Counted from the first letter of the stretch, positions 17,822 through 26,212 are shown. The stretch is 64,000 nucleotides of DNA from Rheinheimera texasensis DSM 17496 (GCF_000711985.1 NZ_KL544005.1:1253970-1317969), one strand, 5' to 3'. Program-made: numbers and translations. Notes: generated by a model not told the origin, from the letters alone.

Positions 17822-17848
17822 AAAAATAAAGCCGGCATTGCCGGCTTT
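17822..17848. terminator. Bidirectional terminator between ilvH and fkpA
   Basis: A perfect 9-base stem (AAAGCCGGC / GCCGGCTTT, loop ATT). The minus-strand direction is followed by ATTTTTTA and is the stronger one, serving fkpA; the plus side is followed by ATTGCGTTTTG. Confidence 0.88.
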
Positions 17849-17875
17849 ATTGCGTTTTGTACGGGGTAGCTATCA

Positions 17876-18649
17876 CTACTTTTTTGCTTCTTCGCCTGCA
17901 GGTGCTGCAGCTTCAGGAGCAGAAATACCAACCAGTTCAACTTCAAACACCAGGACGCTGTTCGCCGGGATTGGACCCATGCCGTTTTCACCGTAAGCCA
18001 GTTCTGATGGCACTGTGAACTTGAACTTAGAACCCACACCCATCAGCTGCACACCTTCAGTCCAGCCTTTGATCACGCGGTTTAACGGGAACTCGATTGG
18101 CTCACCGTTGTTGTTTTTCTCAGTGCTGTCAAACTCAGTACCGTCAGTCAGTGTACCTTTGTATTTCACTTTGACGGTATCTTCTGCTTTAGGCTTGGCG
18201 CCATCAGCAGCAGTGATCACTTCATATTGCAGGCCTGAAGCAGTCGTGGTCACGCCAGCTTTTTTCGCATTTTCAGCTAAGTAAGCAACACCTTTGGCTT
18301 TTGCTTCTTCAGCTTTGGTTTTTGCCATTTCCGCTTGTTTGTTGCGGAATTGCTCGTCCAGTGCGGTCAGCACTTTTTGAATCTCTTCTTCAGCCATAGC
18401 TGGTTTGCCACCACCTGCTGCGTCCTGAACACCGCGCAGGATCAGTGCTGCATCCAGCGTCAGGTTTAATTTTTTATGTTCTTCAACCGCATTGTTCAGG
18501 TATTTACCGGCTGACAGACCCAGAGCATAAGATTGCTTGGCTGTATCGGTATCCAGCTTAGGTGCAGCTGGTTCAGCAGCTTCTTTCTGACAAGCAGATA
18601 ATGAAATCAGGGCGGCTGCAATCAGCGACACCTTCATAGCTACGCGCAT
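17876..18649 (-). CDS. fkpA: FKBP-type peptidyl-prolyl isomerase, FkpA-like lipoprotein
   Basis: 257 residues from ATG 18649, which follows GGAGAG; a longer in-frame start is less likely. The N-terminal signal ends in LSAC, a lipobox, so this protein is probably lipidated, unlike soluble periplasmic E. coli FkpA. Residues about 40-135 form the FKBP_N dimerisation domain (SYALGLSAGKYL), and 140-245 the FKBP catalytic domain (VKVKYKGTLTDGTEFDST, GWTEGVQLM, PSELAYGENG). It folds proteins in the envelope. Its place next to slyX and yheV matches E. coli. Confidence 0.93.
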   Translation of the reverse strand: MRVAMKVSLIAAALISLSACQKEAAEPAAPKLDTDTAKQSYALGLSAGKYLNNAVEEHKKLNLTLDAALILRGVQDAAGGGKPAMAEEEIQKVLTALDEQFRNKQAEMAKTKAEEAKAKGVAYLAENAKKAGVTTTASGLQYEVITAADGAKPKAEDTVKVKYKGTLTDGTEFDSTEKNNNGEPIEFPLNRVIKGWTEGVQLMGVGSKFKFTVPSELAYGENGMGPIPANSVLVFEVELVGISAPEAAAPAGEEAKK

Positions 18650-18748
18650 TTGACTCTCCAAATAAACTGCAGACTTCACTGCAAAATTGTGTTGTGATAA
18701 GCAGAAAGGACTAACCTTCAACCACGGCTATACTACAGGCTTGTGCGG

Positions 18749-19735
18749 ATGACGTTAACACTTAGATCTAAATATCTGGCCATTTTTCTCAGCCTTTGGC
18801 TGATAAGCTGCACAGAAGTTCCAAAAGATTTACTGCGCCAGCAAGTGATCAGCGCAGAAGGCACTGTTGCGGGCGCGATTAGCCCAGTCAGTCAGTTGTT
18901 GGCTGTCAGCAGTCTCACCTCCGGTATCATCGTCTGGGACATTCAGGCTGGCAAAGCTAAGTTCCGTTTAAGCCACGGCGACCCGACGCAAAATCTGGTG
19001 ACGCATCTGGTGTTTAGCGCCGACGGTAAATATTTGCTCAGTGCTGACCCGGTTAATGTCGCTTTGTGGGACTTGCAGGACGGCAAGAATCTCGGATTCT
19101 GGGCCATGCAAGCCGGCGTCACTGTGCGCGACATTGCAGTGTCGGATTTTGGTCGTCACCTGTTAATTGGCCAAAGCGATGGCAAAATCCAGCACATCAC
19201 ACTCAAAAGCGGCCGGCGCCTGGAATTTCAGGGCCATAGCGAAAATATCAATGCGGTCGCGCTTTCACCCAACGGCCGTTATGCCTTAACCGGCAGCAGC
19301 GATCTACACAGTTATTTTTGGGATACCGACAGTGCGCAAATCCTGCATAGCATGTCGCATCCAAACCGGGTGACCCGGGTGGCGCTGGATACGCAGGGGC
19401 ATTACCTGTTCAGTGCTGACAGCCTGCAACAGGCGCAGCTACTGGACATCAGATCAGGCCGTGTGCTGAGTAAACTTAAATTAGATCGCGGCCGTGTCTT
19501 CAACAGTGCGCGTTTTAGCAGTGACGGCAAATGGCTGCTGACCGGTTCACCCTCGCAGCGTGCCAGCATCTGGAACGTTCAGACCGGTCAACTGGTCAAA
19601 GACTGGGCAGTCAGTCCGTCACCTTATGCCAAACCACCGGGTGCTGTAGTGTATGATGTCGCGCTGCTTAATAACGGGCAGCTGCTGACCCTGAGTTCCA
19701 GTGGTCTGGCCGAATACTGGGAGTTCAAACCATGA
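18749..19735 (+). CDS. WD40-repeat lipoprotein
   Basis: About 328 residues; ATG 18749 is used here, and GTG 18743 is an alternative. The signal peptide ends in LISC, a lipobox. The rest is a set of about seven WD40 repeats with recurring SPNGRYALTGSSD...WD and SSDGKWLLTGSPSQ patterns, predicting one beta propeller anchored in the envelope. A role as an interaction platform is inferred. Its stop overlaps the slyX start (ATGA), so it is coupled to slyX. This gene is not part of the E. coli fkpA-slyX arrangement. Confidence 0.85.
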   Translation: MTLTLRSKYLAIFLSLWLISCTEVPKDLLRQQVISAEGTVAGAISPVSQLLAVSSLTSGIIVWDIQAGKAKFRLSHGDPTQNLVTHLVFSADGKYLLSADPVNVALWDLQDGKNLGFWAMQAGVTVRDIAVSDFGRHLLIGQSDGKIQHITLKSGRRLEFQGHSENINAVALSPNGRYALTGSSDLHSYFWDTDSAQILHSMSHPNRVTRVALDTQGHYLFSADSLQQAQLLDIRSGRVLSKLKLDRGRVFNSARFSSDGKWLLTGSPSQRASIWNVQTGQLVKDWAVSPSPYAKPPGAVVYDVALLNNGQLLTLSSSGLAEYWEFKP

Positions 19736-19962
19736 CACTGCACAACAGTCATGAGCAATTGCAACAACAAGTGGTTGAACTGGAGAGCAAAGTTGCTTTT
19801 CAGGAAGACACTTTACAGGCACTTAACAATGAATTGCTGGAGCATCAGCGCCGCATTGAAAAACTACAGCGCCATGTCTTGATCCTGGCGGAGAAACTAC
19901 AGGGCAATACCGACAGCGGCATTCTGCGCACCGACGAAGAACCACCACCGCCGCATTACTAA
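19732..19962 (+). CDS. slyX: SlyX family protein
   Basis: 76 residues, as in E. coli (72). Almost the whole protein is one coiled coil (QLQQQVVELESKVAFQEDTL onward), and it ends in the diagnostic PPPHY. The function is unknown. It overlaps the upstream WD40 gene by four bases and converges on yheV with a six-base gap, keeping the fkpA-slyX-yheV neighbourhood of E. coli, though slyD is absent. Confidence 0.94.
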   Translation: MTLHNSHEQLQQQVVELESKVAFQEDTLQALNNELLEHQRRIEKLQRHVLILAEKLQGNTDSGILRTDEEPPPPHY

Positions 19963-19968
19963 CAGCGT

Positions 19969-20175
19969 TTATTCCGGTTTAAACACACCAATCACGGTCT
20001 CAGCCGGGCGAGCGGCTTTTTCAATTTCAGTGCCCGGTTGTGCCATCTGATAACCACATTGCACACATTCGACTTTTTCGACGTTGTTTTCCAGAAACAG
20101 CATCATGGTGTCAACGGCCTTACATTTTGGGCAGGATGCGCCGGCGATAAAGCGCTTCTTTTTGCGGTTTTGCAT
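19969..20175 (-). CDS. yheV: YheV family zinc-ribbon protein
   Basis: 68 residues, matching E. coli YheV (66). It carries two cysteine pairs, CPKC and CVQC, forming a putative zinc ribbon, after a basic start with KKKRFIAGASC, and ends in ETVIGVFKPE. The function is unknown. The convergent slyX gene ends six bases away, so the two transcripts probably overlap. Confidence 0.92.
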   Translation of the reverse strand: MQNRKKKRFIAGASCPKCKAVDTMMLFLENNVEKVECVQCGYQMAQPGTEIEKAARPAETVIGVFKPE

Positions 20176-20274
20176 GAAAATATCTGACTCCCACAGAGTA
20201 AAAACCGCGGCAATACTTGGTTTGCCGGGCCATTCCGATTACATTAGCAGCCTCTTCCGACGGGTATAGTTTTT

Positions 20275-22191
20275 ATGATCCAACTTCAGAACATCGAATT
20301 ACGCCGCGGCGCTCTGGCTTTATTACAAGACGCCGATCTTACCGTATTTCCGGGCCAAAAGGTCGGTATTATCGGCGCCAACGGTTGTGGCAAATCATCC
20401 CTGTTTGCCATGCTACAGGGCAAACTGCAGCCGGACGCCGGCAGTGTCAGTATCCCGGCCAGCTGGACCATCGCCACAGTAGCGCAGGAAACGCCGGCGC
20501 TGGACATCAGCGCGATGGACTACGTGCTGCAGGGCGACGAATCGCTGTATCCGTTGCTGTTGCTGGTACGCCATGCCGCAGCCGACACCGATCTGGTCGC
20601 GGTACATCATCAGATTGAAACGCTGGATGGTTATCGCGCCGAAGCCAAAGCAGGTACGTTGCTCGACGGCCTCGGGTTCAGTGGTGAGATGCAACAACAC
20701 AGCGTGAAGTCTTTCTCTGGTGGCTGGCGCATGCGGCTGAATCTGGCGCGGGCGCTGATGCAACGCGCTGAATTGCTGCTTCTCGATGAACCGACCAACC
20801 ACCTCGATTTAGACGCAGTGCTGTGGCTGGAAAAATACCTGAGCAACTTCGACGGCACTTTGCTGCTGATTAGCCACGACCGCGATTTTCTTGATGCCGT
20901 CATCGATAACACCGTGCATATCGACAATCAGAAACTGAATTTATATCGCGGCAACTACAGCCAGTTTGAACGTCAGCGTGCTGAGCAAATGGCGCAGCAA
21001 CAATCGATGTATGAAAAACAACAGCGTCAGGTTGCGCATCTGCAATCTTATATTGACCGCTTCCGCGCGCAGGCCACCAAAGCCAAACAGGCGCAAAGCC
21101 GGATTAAAGCCTTAGAGCGCATGACGTTATTGGCGCCGGCGCATGTCGATTCGCCCTTTCAGTTTGAGTTTCTGCCGCCGCGGGCGCTGCCAAACCCGCT
21201 GTTGAAATTAGAAAATGTGCGCGCCGGTTATGGCGACACTTCAATTTTACAGCAGATTAATTTTCAGCTTTTGCCAGGCAGCCGCATCGGTTTATTAGGC
21301 CGCAACGGTGCTGGTAAATCGACCTTAATCAAGCTGTTATCCGGTGCTATGCCGCCGCAGGCTGGTGATTTATGGTACGCCAACGGCGTCAGCATCGGTT
21401 ATTTTGCCCAGCATCAGCTCGAAACACTGCGGCCGCAGGATTCACCGCTGCAACATTTAGTCCGGCTGGCACCACAAGCAACCGAACAGAGCCTGCGCGA
21501 TTATGTTGGTGGTTTTGGTTTTCATGGTGATAAAGCCTTAGCGCCGTGCGGACCTTTTTCCGGCGGTGAAAAAGCGCGGTTAGTGCTGGCGCTGCTGGTG
21601 TATCAGCGGCCAAACCTGCTGTTACTCGACGAACCGACCAACCACCTCGATCTCGACATGCGCGAAGCCATTGTGATGGCGCTGCAGGGTTTTGAAGGCG
21701 CTATCGTCGTCGTGTCGCACGATCGACATTTACTGGCCTCCACCACAGACGAGTTTTATCTGGTGGCGCATGGCAAAGTGGCACCATTTGCCGGCGATTT
21801 GCAGGATTATTACCAGTGGCTGCAAAACGACAGCAAACTGCAACTGCAAAAAGCCTCGCCAGCCAGCACCGAAGCGCCGGTAGCACAGCAGCGCAAAGAC
21901 CAGAAACGCCTCGAAGCCGACCTGCGCAATTTACTGCGGCCGCTGAAGCAACAAATTGAAAAACTGGAACAACAGCAGGAAAAACTGCAGGCAAGGTTGA
22001 ACAACATTGAAACTGAGCTGGCCGATGTCGGCCTGTACGATGCCAACCGTAAAGCCGACCTGACTAAGTTGCTGGCCGAGCAAACCAAACTCAGCAATGA
22101 ACTGGGGGACGTCGAGCTCAATTGGTTTGAAGCGCAGGAACAGCTGGAGCTGAAAACCGAGAATTTCTGGCAGGCCAACGGTGTTAACTGA
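20275..22191 (+). CDS. yheS: ABC-F family ATPase YheS
   Basis: 638 residues, like E. coli YheS (637). Two ABC ATPase domains are fused with no membrane segments: Walker A GANGCGKSS and GRNGAGKST, signatures SGGWRMRLNLARAL and SGGEKARLVLALL, and Walker B LLLLDEPTNHLDLD twice. A linker (about residues 230-290) is rich in Q and K, as in ABC-F factors that act on ribosomes, and a C-terminal coiled coil follows from about residue 525. E. coli YheS eases stalling at difficult nascent chains. The next gene overlaps it by 11 bases. Confidence 0.95.
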   Translation: MIQLQNIELRRGALALLQDADLTVFPGQKVGIIGANGCGKSSLFAMLQGKLQPDAGSVSIPASWTIATVAQETPALDISAMDYVLQGDESLYPLLLLVRHAAADTDLVAVHHQIETLDGYRAEAKAGTLLDGLGFSGEMQQHSVKSFSGGWRMRLNLARALMQRAELLLLDEPTNHLDLDAVLWLEKYLSNFDGTLLLISHDRDFLDAVIDNTVHIDNQKLNLYRGNYSQFERQRAEQMAQQQSMYEKQQRQVAHLQSYIDRFRAQATKAKQAQSRIKALERMTLLAPAHVDSPFQFEFLPPRALPNPLLKLENVRAGYGDTSILQQINFQLLPGSRIGLLGRNGAGKSTLIKLLSGAMPPQAGDLWYANGVSIGYFAQHQLETLRPQDSPLQHLVRLAPQATEQSLRDYVGGFGFHGDKALAPCGPFSGGEKARLVLALLVYQRPNLLLLDEPTNHLDLDMREAIVMALQGFEGAIVVVSHDRHLLASTTDEFYLVAHGKVAPFAGDLQDYYQWLQNDSKLQLQKASPASTEAPVAQQRKDQKRLEADLRNLLRPLKQQIEKLEQQQEKLQARLNNIETELADVGLYDANRKADLTKLLAEQTKLSNELGDVELNWFEAQEQLELKTENFWQANGVN

Positions 22192-22729
22192 CCATCGTTT
22201 AACTGATACAAGCTCAACTGAACTGCCGGCTGAAACCGACCATGCCGAACAATTCTGGCAGTTCAGTCTGGCACTATACCCTTTGCTGCAGACTGAACTG
22301 CTGGCGTTACAAGACCAATACAGCTGTAATGTGAATCTGTTGCTACTGAGCGCCTGGCGGCCGTATTTGCCGCCATTGCCGCAGTTGATGCAAGCACTGA
22401 GCCCGCAGCATCTGACCACGCAAAACATTCGGCAAATCCGGCGTGATATCAGTCGGGTGCTGAAGGACAAAGCCGCCGACCCGTTGTTAGTGCAATTGCG
22501 CCAACAACTGCTCGATACTGAATTGACGGCTGAGCGGCTGGAACAGCGAGCATTAGTGCAATGCTGCGCCAACTCAAGCTGTTGTACCGTCGCCGCGGCC
22601 ACGCTGCGTCAGCAATATCTGCACAGCCATCTGGTACCGTTTTCTATCCAGCAGCAACTGACTGTTGATCTGGATCAAGCCCTGCTGCAACTGGGTCTGT
22701 CACAGCCATTTTCCCCCGCCAAAGCTTGA
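22181..22729 (+). CDS. TIGR02444 family protein
   Basis: 182 residues starting at GTG 22181, inside the end of yheS, with AGG about six bases upstream; no ATG is available near the N-terminus. The segments FWQFSLALYP and NVNLLLLSAW are typical of TIGR02444, a conserved gammaproteobacterial family of unknown function. It is helical, rich in Leu and Gln, with no signal peptide. Two FNR-type boxes lie in its last 65 bases and across its stop codon and appear to serve the next gene. Confidence 0.83.
   Translation: MLTDHRLTDTSSTELPAETDHAEQFWQFSLALYPLLQTELLALQDQYSCNVNLLLLSAWRPYLPPLPQLMQALSPQHLTTQNIRQIRRDISRVLKDKAADPLLVQLRQQLLDTELTAERLEQRALVQCCANSSCCTVAAATLRQQYLHSHLVPFSIQQQLTVDLDQALLQLGLSQPFSPAKA
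22665..22678 (+). promoter_or_regulatory. FNR-type box, perfect consensus
   Basis: TTGATCTGGATCAA matches the FNR consensus TTGAT-N4-ATCAA exactly. It lies inside the end of the TIGR02444 gene, so coding constraint could produce it by chance. A second box is centred 61 bases downstream, about six helical turns, which favours a real tandem site. Confidence 0.55.
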
Positions 22730-22767
22730 TCTGTATCAGGGTTTAGCTGCCTGCTGCTGACTACACT
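22726..22767 (+). promoter_or_regulatory. Class II FNR-type promoter of the DUF3149 gene
   Basis: TTGATCTGTATCAG (22726-22739) matches the FNR consensus at 9 of 10 conserved positions. A -10-like TACACT is at 22762-22767. With a start near 22774, the box is centred at -41.5, the classical class II activating position. No good -35 hexamer is needed or seen. Confidence 0.6.
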
Positions 22768-22797
22768 GCCTTCATCAAGTCAATGGAGGCAAACATC

Positions 22798-22935
22798 ATG
22801 AACCTGTGGCACGAATTTATGAATGACCCGGTCATCTTCATTTCATTTACTGGTCTGGCGATTGTGCTGGGACTCTGCGCGTTTTACGCGGTGTATTTTA
22901 TGTACAAAATCAGCCACGCCGGCCCGAACGACTAG
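22798..22935 (+). CDS. DUF3149 small membrane protein
   Basis: A 45-residue protein that begins MNLWHEFMNDP and ends with ISHAGPND. One transmembrane helix spans about residues 12-36, preceded by a short amphipathic stretch. The pattern MNLW...DP followed by one helix matches DUF3149, a family of single-pass proteins of unknown function. GGAGG lies eight bases before ATG 22798, an excellent ribosome binding site. The upstream FNR-type promoter suggests induction when oxygen is low. By size it resembles accessory subunits of terminal oxidases such as CydX or CcoQ, but I see no sequence evidence for that. Confidence 0.85.
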   Translation: MNLWHEFMNDPVIFISFTGLAIVLGLCAFYAVYFMYKISHAGPND

Positions 22936-23058
22936 CCTGCTGATTATTGCCTGATTGCTGTGTTCTCTCGTCACTTGTAAGACTGCGCGGCGCATCATCC
23001 CCTGCCCAACCGGACTGATGCAAAGCGTTTTGTTGGCCCGAACTCTTTGCCAATGTTG

Positions 23059-23093
23059 CTGTCGGTATGAGCAATCACACCGACAGTTTTTTT
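23059..23093 (+). terminator. Rho-independent terminator downstream of the DUF3149 gene
   Basis: An 8-base stem (CTGTCGGT / ACCGACAG, 12-base loop) followed by seven T residues. It is 123 bases past the DUF3149 stop codon, leaving a long 3' UTR, and overlaps the last codons of the convergent GMC oxidoreductase gene. Confidence 0.85.
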
Positions 23094-24655
23094 ATCAGCT
23101 CAGTGCAAATCCGCCAGCTCAGCGCGTAAATTGTTAATTGAGGATTCGCCCCCAGGCTACTTGGCAAAATCGAACCATCACAAACCGTCAGATTCTTCAG
23201 CTGCTGATGCCGGCCGAAGCTGTCGACCACGCCGGTTGCCGGGTCAGCACTCATATTGCAGCCGCCCATCACATGGGCTGAAGCAAGGGTCGCGCGATAA
23301 CGCTGCAGCGGCAGTTCCGCAATCGCGGCTTTGGCTTGCGACCAGCTACGATACATTTGCGCATCGTCATGCACCGGCAATACTGCTGCTGCTCCTGCCG
23401 CAAACTGTAACTCCGCCATCGCCAGATAAGCCCGTCTTACCCCATCCCACAGATACTCAGTCAGCGGGTAATCCAGCTGCGGTTCGCCGTCACTGTCGAG
23501 CTGGACTGCCCCACCTTGCGCTTCCGGATGAAAACCGTCACGCAACAACGCAATCATCACTTGCAGATGATTAAACTGACGCATCAGGTCGGCGTGCGCT
23601 TCGGCCATACCGGTTAGTTTGCTGGCCATCAATACCGGATGTAACGGCGGTACTTCGAGCTTAAAGCCAGCCTTCGCCGCTTCAGGCCAGACAAACTGGT
23701 CAGAGTAAATCGACTGCGGTGCGCCCTGGTGACCGTTGACAGCTTCAGCAAACAAAGCACCGGAGATCACACTGGGATGCAAGTAAGTATGTTTACCAAG
23801 CCGGCCGGATGGGTCTGGTACTTTGGAGCGCAATAACAAAGCCGGGCTGTTGATCGCGCCGCCCGCCAGCACATAGTGCCGCGCACGGATGCGGATTTTA
23901 AGCCGCGGGTCGGTTTGGAACTGTGCGTCGACCGGCACTGCCCAAAGCTCCTGAATTTCATTACCACGCCAGACCAGCTCCCGCGCCGACACCCGACTGA
24001 TGAGTGTGGCACCGCCATCGAGCGCCACCGGAATAGTGGTCACCAGCATCGATTGCTTGGCATTCAGCGGGCAGCCCATGCCGCAATACCCGGTATTGGC
24101 ACAACCTTTGACGTTGCGGTGGATCACCGTGTATTGCCAGCCAAGCGCCTGACAGCCACGTTGTAGTGCACCATTATTGTGGTTGGGCGTCAGCGCCCAT
24201 TCGCTGATATTGAGCCGCCCGGTCGCTAAATCTAAAAAAGGTTCTAATGCACCGCTGCTGGCAAAATCCAGCCCAAATTGCTGTTCCCAGTATTGCAGCG
24301 TGTTGGCTGGCGTGCGGATTGAAGTGGTCCAGTTCACCGTAGTCGAACCACCGACAGTGCGGCCTTGCAATATGGAGATGGCCTGGTCTTTAGTTTTACG
24401 GCCGGCGCCATCCTGATACAGCTGCGGGTAAGCCCAGCGTTCCTGTTGGCGGAAATCACTACTGGAATACAAAGCGCCGTGCTCTAACATCAGCACTTTA
24501 AAACCGGCCTGCGTCAGCAACTCTGCGGCAATACCGCCGCCGGCGCCGGTGCCGATGATCACCACGTCGGTGTCAAATTGCTGACCGGTTGTCAGCGTAC
24601 TGGCGTCGATATGGCGCCAGCCGCGGGTCAGGCCTTCGGCGATTGGATCATACAT
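23075..24655 (-). CDS. GMC family FAD-dependent oxidoreductase
   Basis: 526 residues. The N-terminal FAD-binding fold has VVIIGTGAGGGIAAELL at about residue 31, followed by GGSTTVNWTTSIRTP, the GMC signature. AGGAINSPALLLRSK and, near the C-terminus, HVMGGCNM with the conserved His follow. Relatives oxidise alcohols, sugars or sterols. It has no signal peptide of its own and overlaps the upstream Tat-exported small-subunit gene by 8 bases, so it probably moves to the periplasm by hitchhiking. No cytochrome c subunit is encoded alongside. The substrate is unknown. Confidence 0.9.
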   Translation of the reverse strand: MYDPIAEGLTRGWRHIDASTLTTGQQFDTDVVIIGTGAGGGIAAELLTQAGFKVLMLEHGALYSSSDFRQQERWAYPQLYQDGAGRKTKDQAISILQGRTVGGSTTVNWTTSIRTPANTLQYWEQQFGLDFASSGALEPFLDLATGRLNISEWALTPNHNNGALQRGCQALGWQYTVIHRNVKGCANTGYCGMGCPLNAKQSMLVTTIPVALDGGATLISRVSARELVWRGNEIQELWAVPVDAQFQTDPRLKIRIRARHYVLAGGAINSPALLLRSKVPDPSGRLGKHTYLHPSVISGALFAEAVNGHQGAPQSIYSDQFVWPEAAKAGFKLEVPPLHPVLMASKLTGMAEAHADLMRQFNHLQVMIALLRDGFHPEAQGGAVQLDSDGEPQLDYPLTEYLWDGVRRAYLAMAELQFAAGAAAVLPVHDDAQMYRSWSQAKAAIAELPLQRYRATLASAHVMGGCNMSADPATGVVDSFGRHQQLKNLTVCDGSILPSSLGANPQLTIYALSWRICTELIKKLSV

Positions 24656-25157
24656 AAGGATTAAACTCCAACGGCTGGTACTTTAACGCCGGCCAATGTT
24701 GCGGCTGACCATAATAAGCGCCGTACAATAATTCGCGCAGACCATGATAGGCCTGTTGCAGCGTTGCCAGATAACTATCACGCCAGCTGCTGAGCAGCTG
24801 CAACCGGCTTTGCAGCGGCATCTCATTCAGACTGAGCCAATGCCCGAGCAGCGCAAGCTGGCCAAGCCGCTGCTGCAGCAATAAAAACAGCTGCTGTAAC
24901 TCGGCCTGCTGCCGACGTGGCAAAAACGGCAGGAATTGCAGCACGGCGTCGCGGCTACGCCGCAGCGCCGCCTGCTGAGCGGCGGCTTCTGCCGGTAAGG
25001 CACCTTGTAACAGCGCAGGTAACAAAGCATCCAGCACTAAGGTCGCTGCATCACTGCGCTGCTGCGTGCTGCTCTGCAACACCGGATAAAGCGTGAGGCC
25101 AAGACTCAGGCCGACACCCGCGCCGAGGCCAAGCATGATAAACTGTCGTCTTTGCAT
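24648..25157 (-). CDS. Tat-exported small subunit of GMC oxidoreductase (gluconate 2-dehydrogenase subunit 3-like)
   Basis: 169 residues from ATG 25157; the longer in-frame start at 25235 would bury the signal. The N-terminus, MQRRQFIMLGLGAGVG, is a twin-arginine-type signal (RRQFI). The rest is helical and Leu-, Gln- and Ala-rich (VLDALLPALLQGALP), similar in length and place to subunit 3 of gluconate 2-dehydrogenase complexes, which accompanies GMC flavoproteins. The family match is by context more than by motif. It is divergent from yheT with 50 bases between starts. Confidence 0.72.
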   Translation of the reverse strand: MQRRQFIMLGLGAGVGLSLGLTLYPVLQSSTQQRSDAATLVLDALLPALLQGALPAEAAAQQAALRRSRDAVLQFLPFLPRRQQAELQQLFLLLQQRLGQLALLGHWLSLNEMPLQSRLQLLSSWRDSYLATLQQAYHGLRELLYGAYYGQPQHWPALKYQPLEFNPYV

Positions 25158-25207
25158 TATTCTGGTCCGAACAGTTAAAAAACCATTGTTGTAGCAGGAG
25201 TTAAAAA

Positions 25208-26212
25208 TTGCAAGTTGCATCGCAGTCTGCGCCATTACCCGCTTTTAAGCCCGCATCCGGCCTGGGGAACGCCCATCTGCAAACTATTCTGGCGAAATAT
25301 CTGGCACCGCGCCGGCCGCTGCACACACGGGTCGAAATGCTGCAGCTGCCGGACAAAGACGAGCTGCAACTGAACTGGAGCCTGGACGCCGAAGACTGCA
25401 GTAAACCCTTAGTGGTGTTATTGCATGGCCTGGAAGGCAATATTCACAGCCACTATGTGCGCGGTATGTTTCATAGCTTGCGCCAGCAAGGTTTTGGTGT
25501 GGTATTGATGCATTTTCGCGGTTGTCACGGCGTCGCCAACAAATTACCACGCGCATACCATTCCGGTGATACCGCCGATTTTGCTTTGTTTTTGCAGCTG
25601 TGTCGCAGCCGTTATCCCACCCGGCCTTTGCTAGCGGTTGGTTTTTCGCTGGGCGGCAATGTGCTGGTGAAATATTGCGGTGAAACCGGTGCCGCTAATC
25701 TGCTTAGCGGCGCCGTGGCGGTCTGTGCCCCCTTGGCACTGGCGCCGAGCAGCGACCGGATTAATCAAGGTTTCAGCAAAATCTACCAGCGTTATCTGCT
25801 CGGCCGCCTCAAAGGCACTATGCAGCGCAAACTCGCCGTGCACGCCGATTTCCCGTTAGCGCTGACGTCAAAAGATATCCGCACAATCCGCAGTATCCGT
25901 CAGTTTGACGACCTGCTGACCGCGCCACTGCATGGCTTTCGCAATGCAGAGCATTATTACCAAAACTGCAGTGGTTTAAATTTCCTGCCACAAGTGCAAA
26001 AGCCTTTGTTGCTGATCCACGCCAAAGATGACCCTTTTCTGGCGCCCGCAGCAATTCCGTTACAGCTGCCGCCGACCGTGCAATTACAGCTGTGCCAACA
26101 CGGCGGCCACGTTGGTTTTCTCAGTGGCAAACTGTGGCGGCCGCAATACTGGCTGGATCAGGTAGTGCCGCAGTGGCTGAACAGTCTTTCTTACACACAG
26201 GAAACCCTTTGA
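25208..26212 (+). CDS. yheT: Alpha/beta hydrolase YheT
   Basis: 334 residues, matching E. coli YheT (340). The only start consistent with the ribosome binding site (AGGAG, seven bases upstream) is TTG 25208. The hydrolase core has HGLEGN with the oxyanion region, nucleophile Ser in VGFSLGGNVLVKY, and a C-terminal acid/His pair in IHAKDDPFL and GGHVGF. It belongs to the AB hydrolase 4 family (esterase-like); the natural substrate is not known. Its TGA overlaps the yheU start. Confidence 0.94.
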   Translation: MQVASQSAPLPAFKPASGLGNAHLQTILAKYLAPRRPLHTRVEMLQLPDKDELQLNWSLDAEDCSKPLVVLLHGLEGNIHSHYVRGMFHSLRQQGFGVVLMHFRGCHGVANKLPRAYHSGDTADFALFLQLCRSRYPTRPLLAVGFSLGGNVLVKYCGETGAANLLSGAVAVCAPLALAPSSDRINQGFSKIYQRYLLGRLKGTMQRKLAVHADFPLALTSKDIRTIRSIRQFDDLLTAPLHGFRNAEHYYQNCSGLNFLPQVQKPLLLIHAKDDPFLAPAAIPLQLPPTVQLQLCQHGGHVGFLSGKLWRPQYWLDQVVPQWLNSLSYTQETL

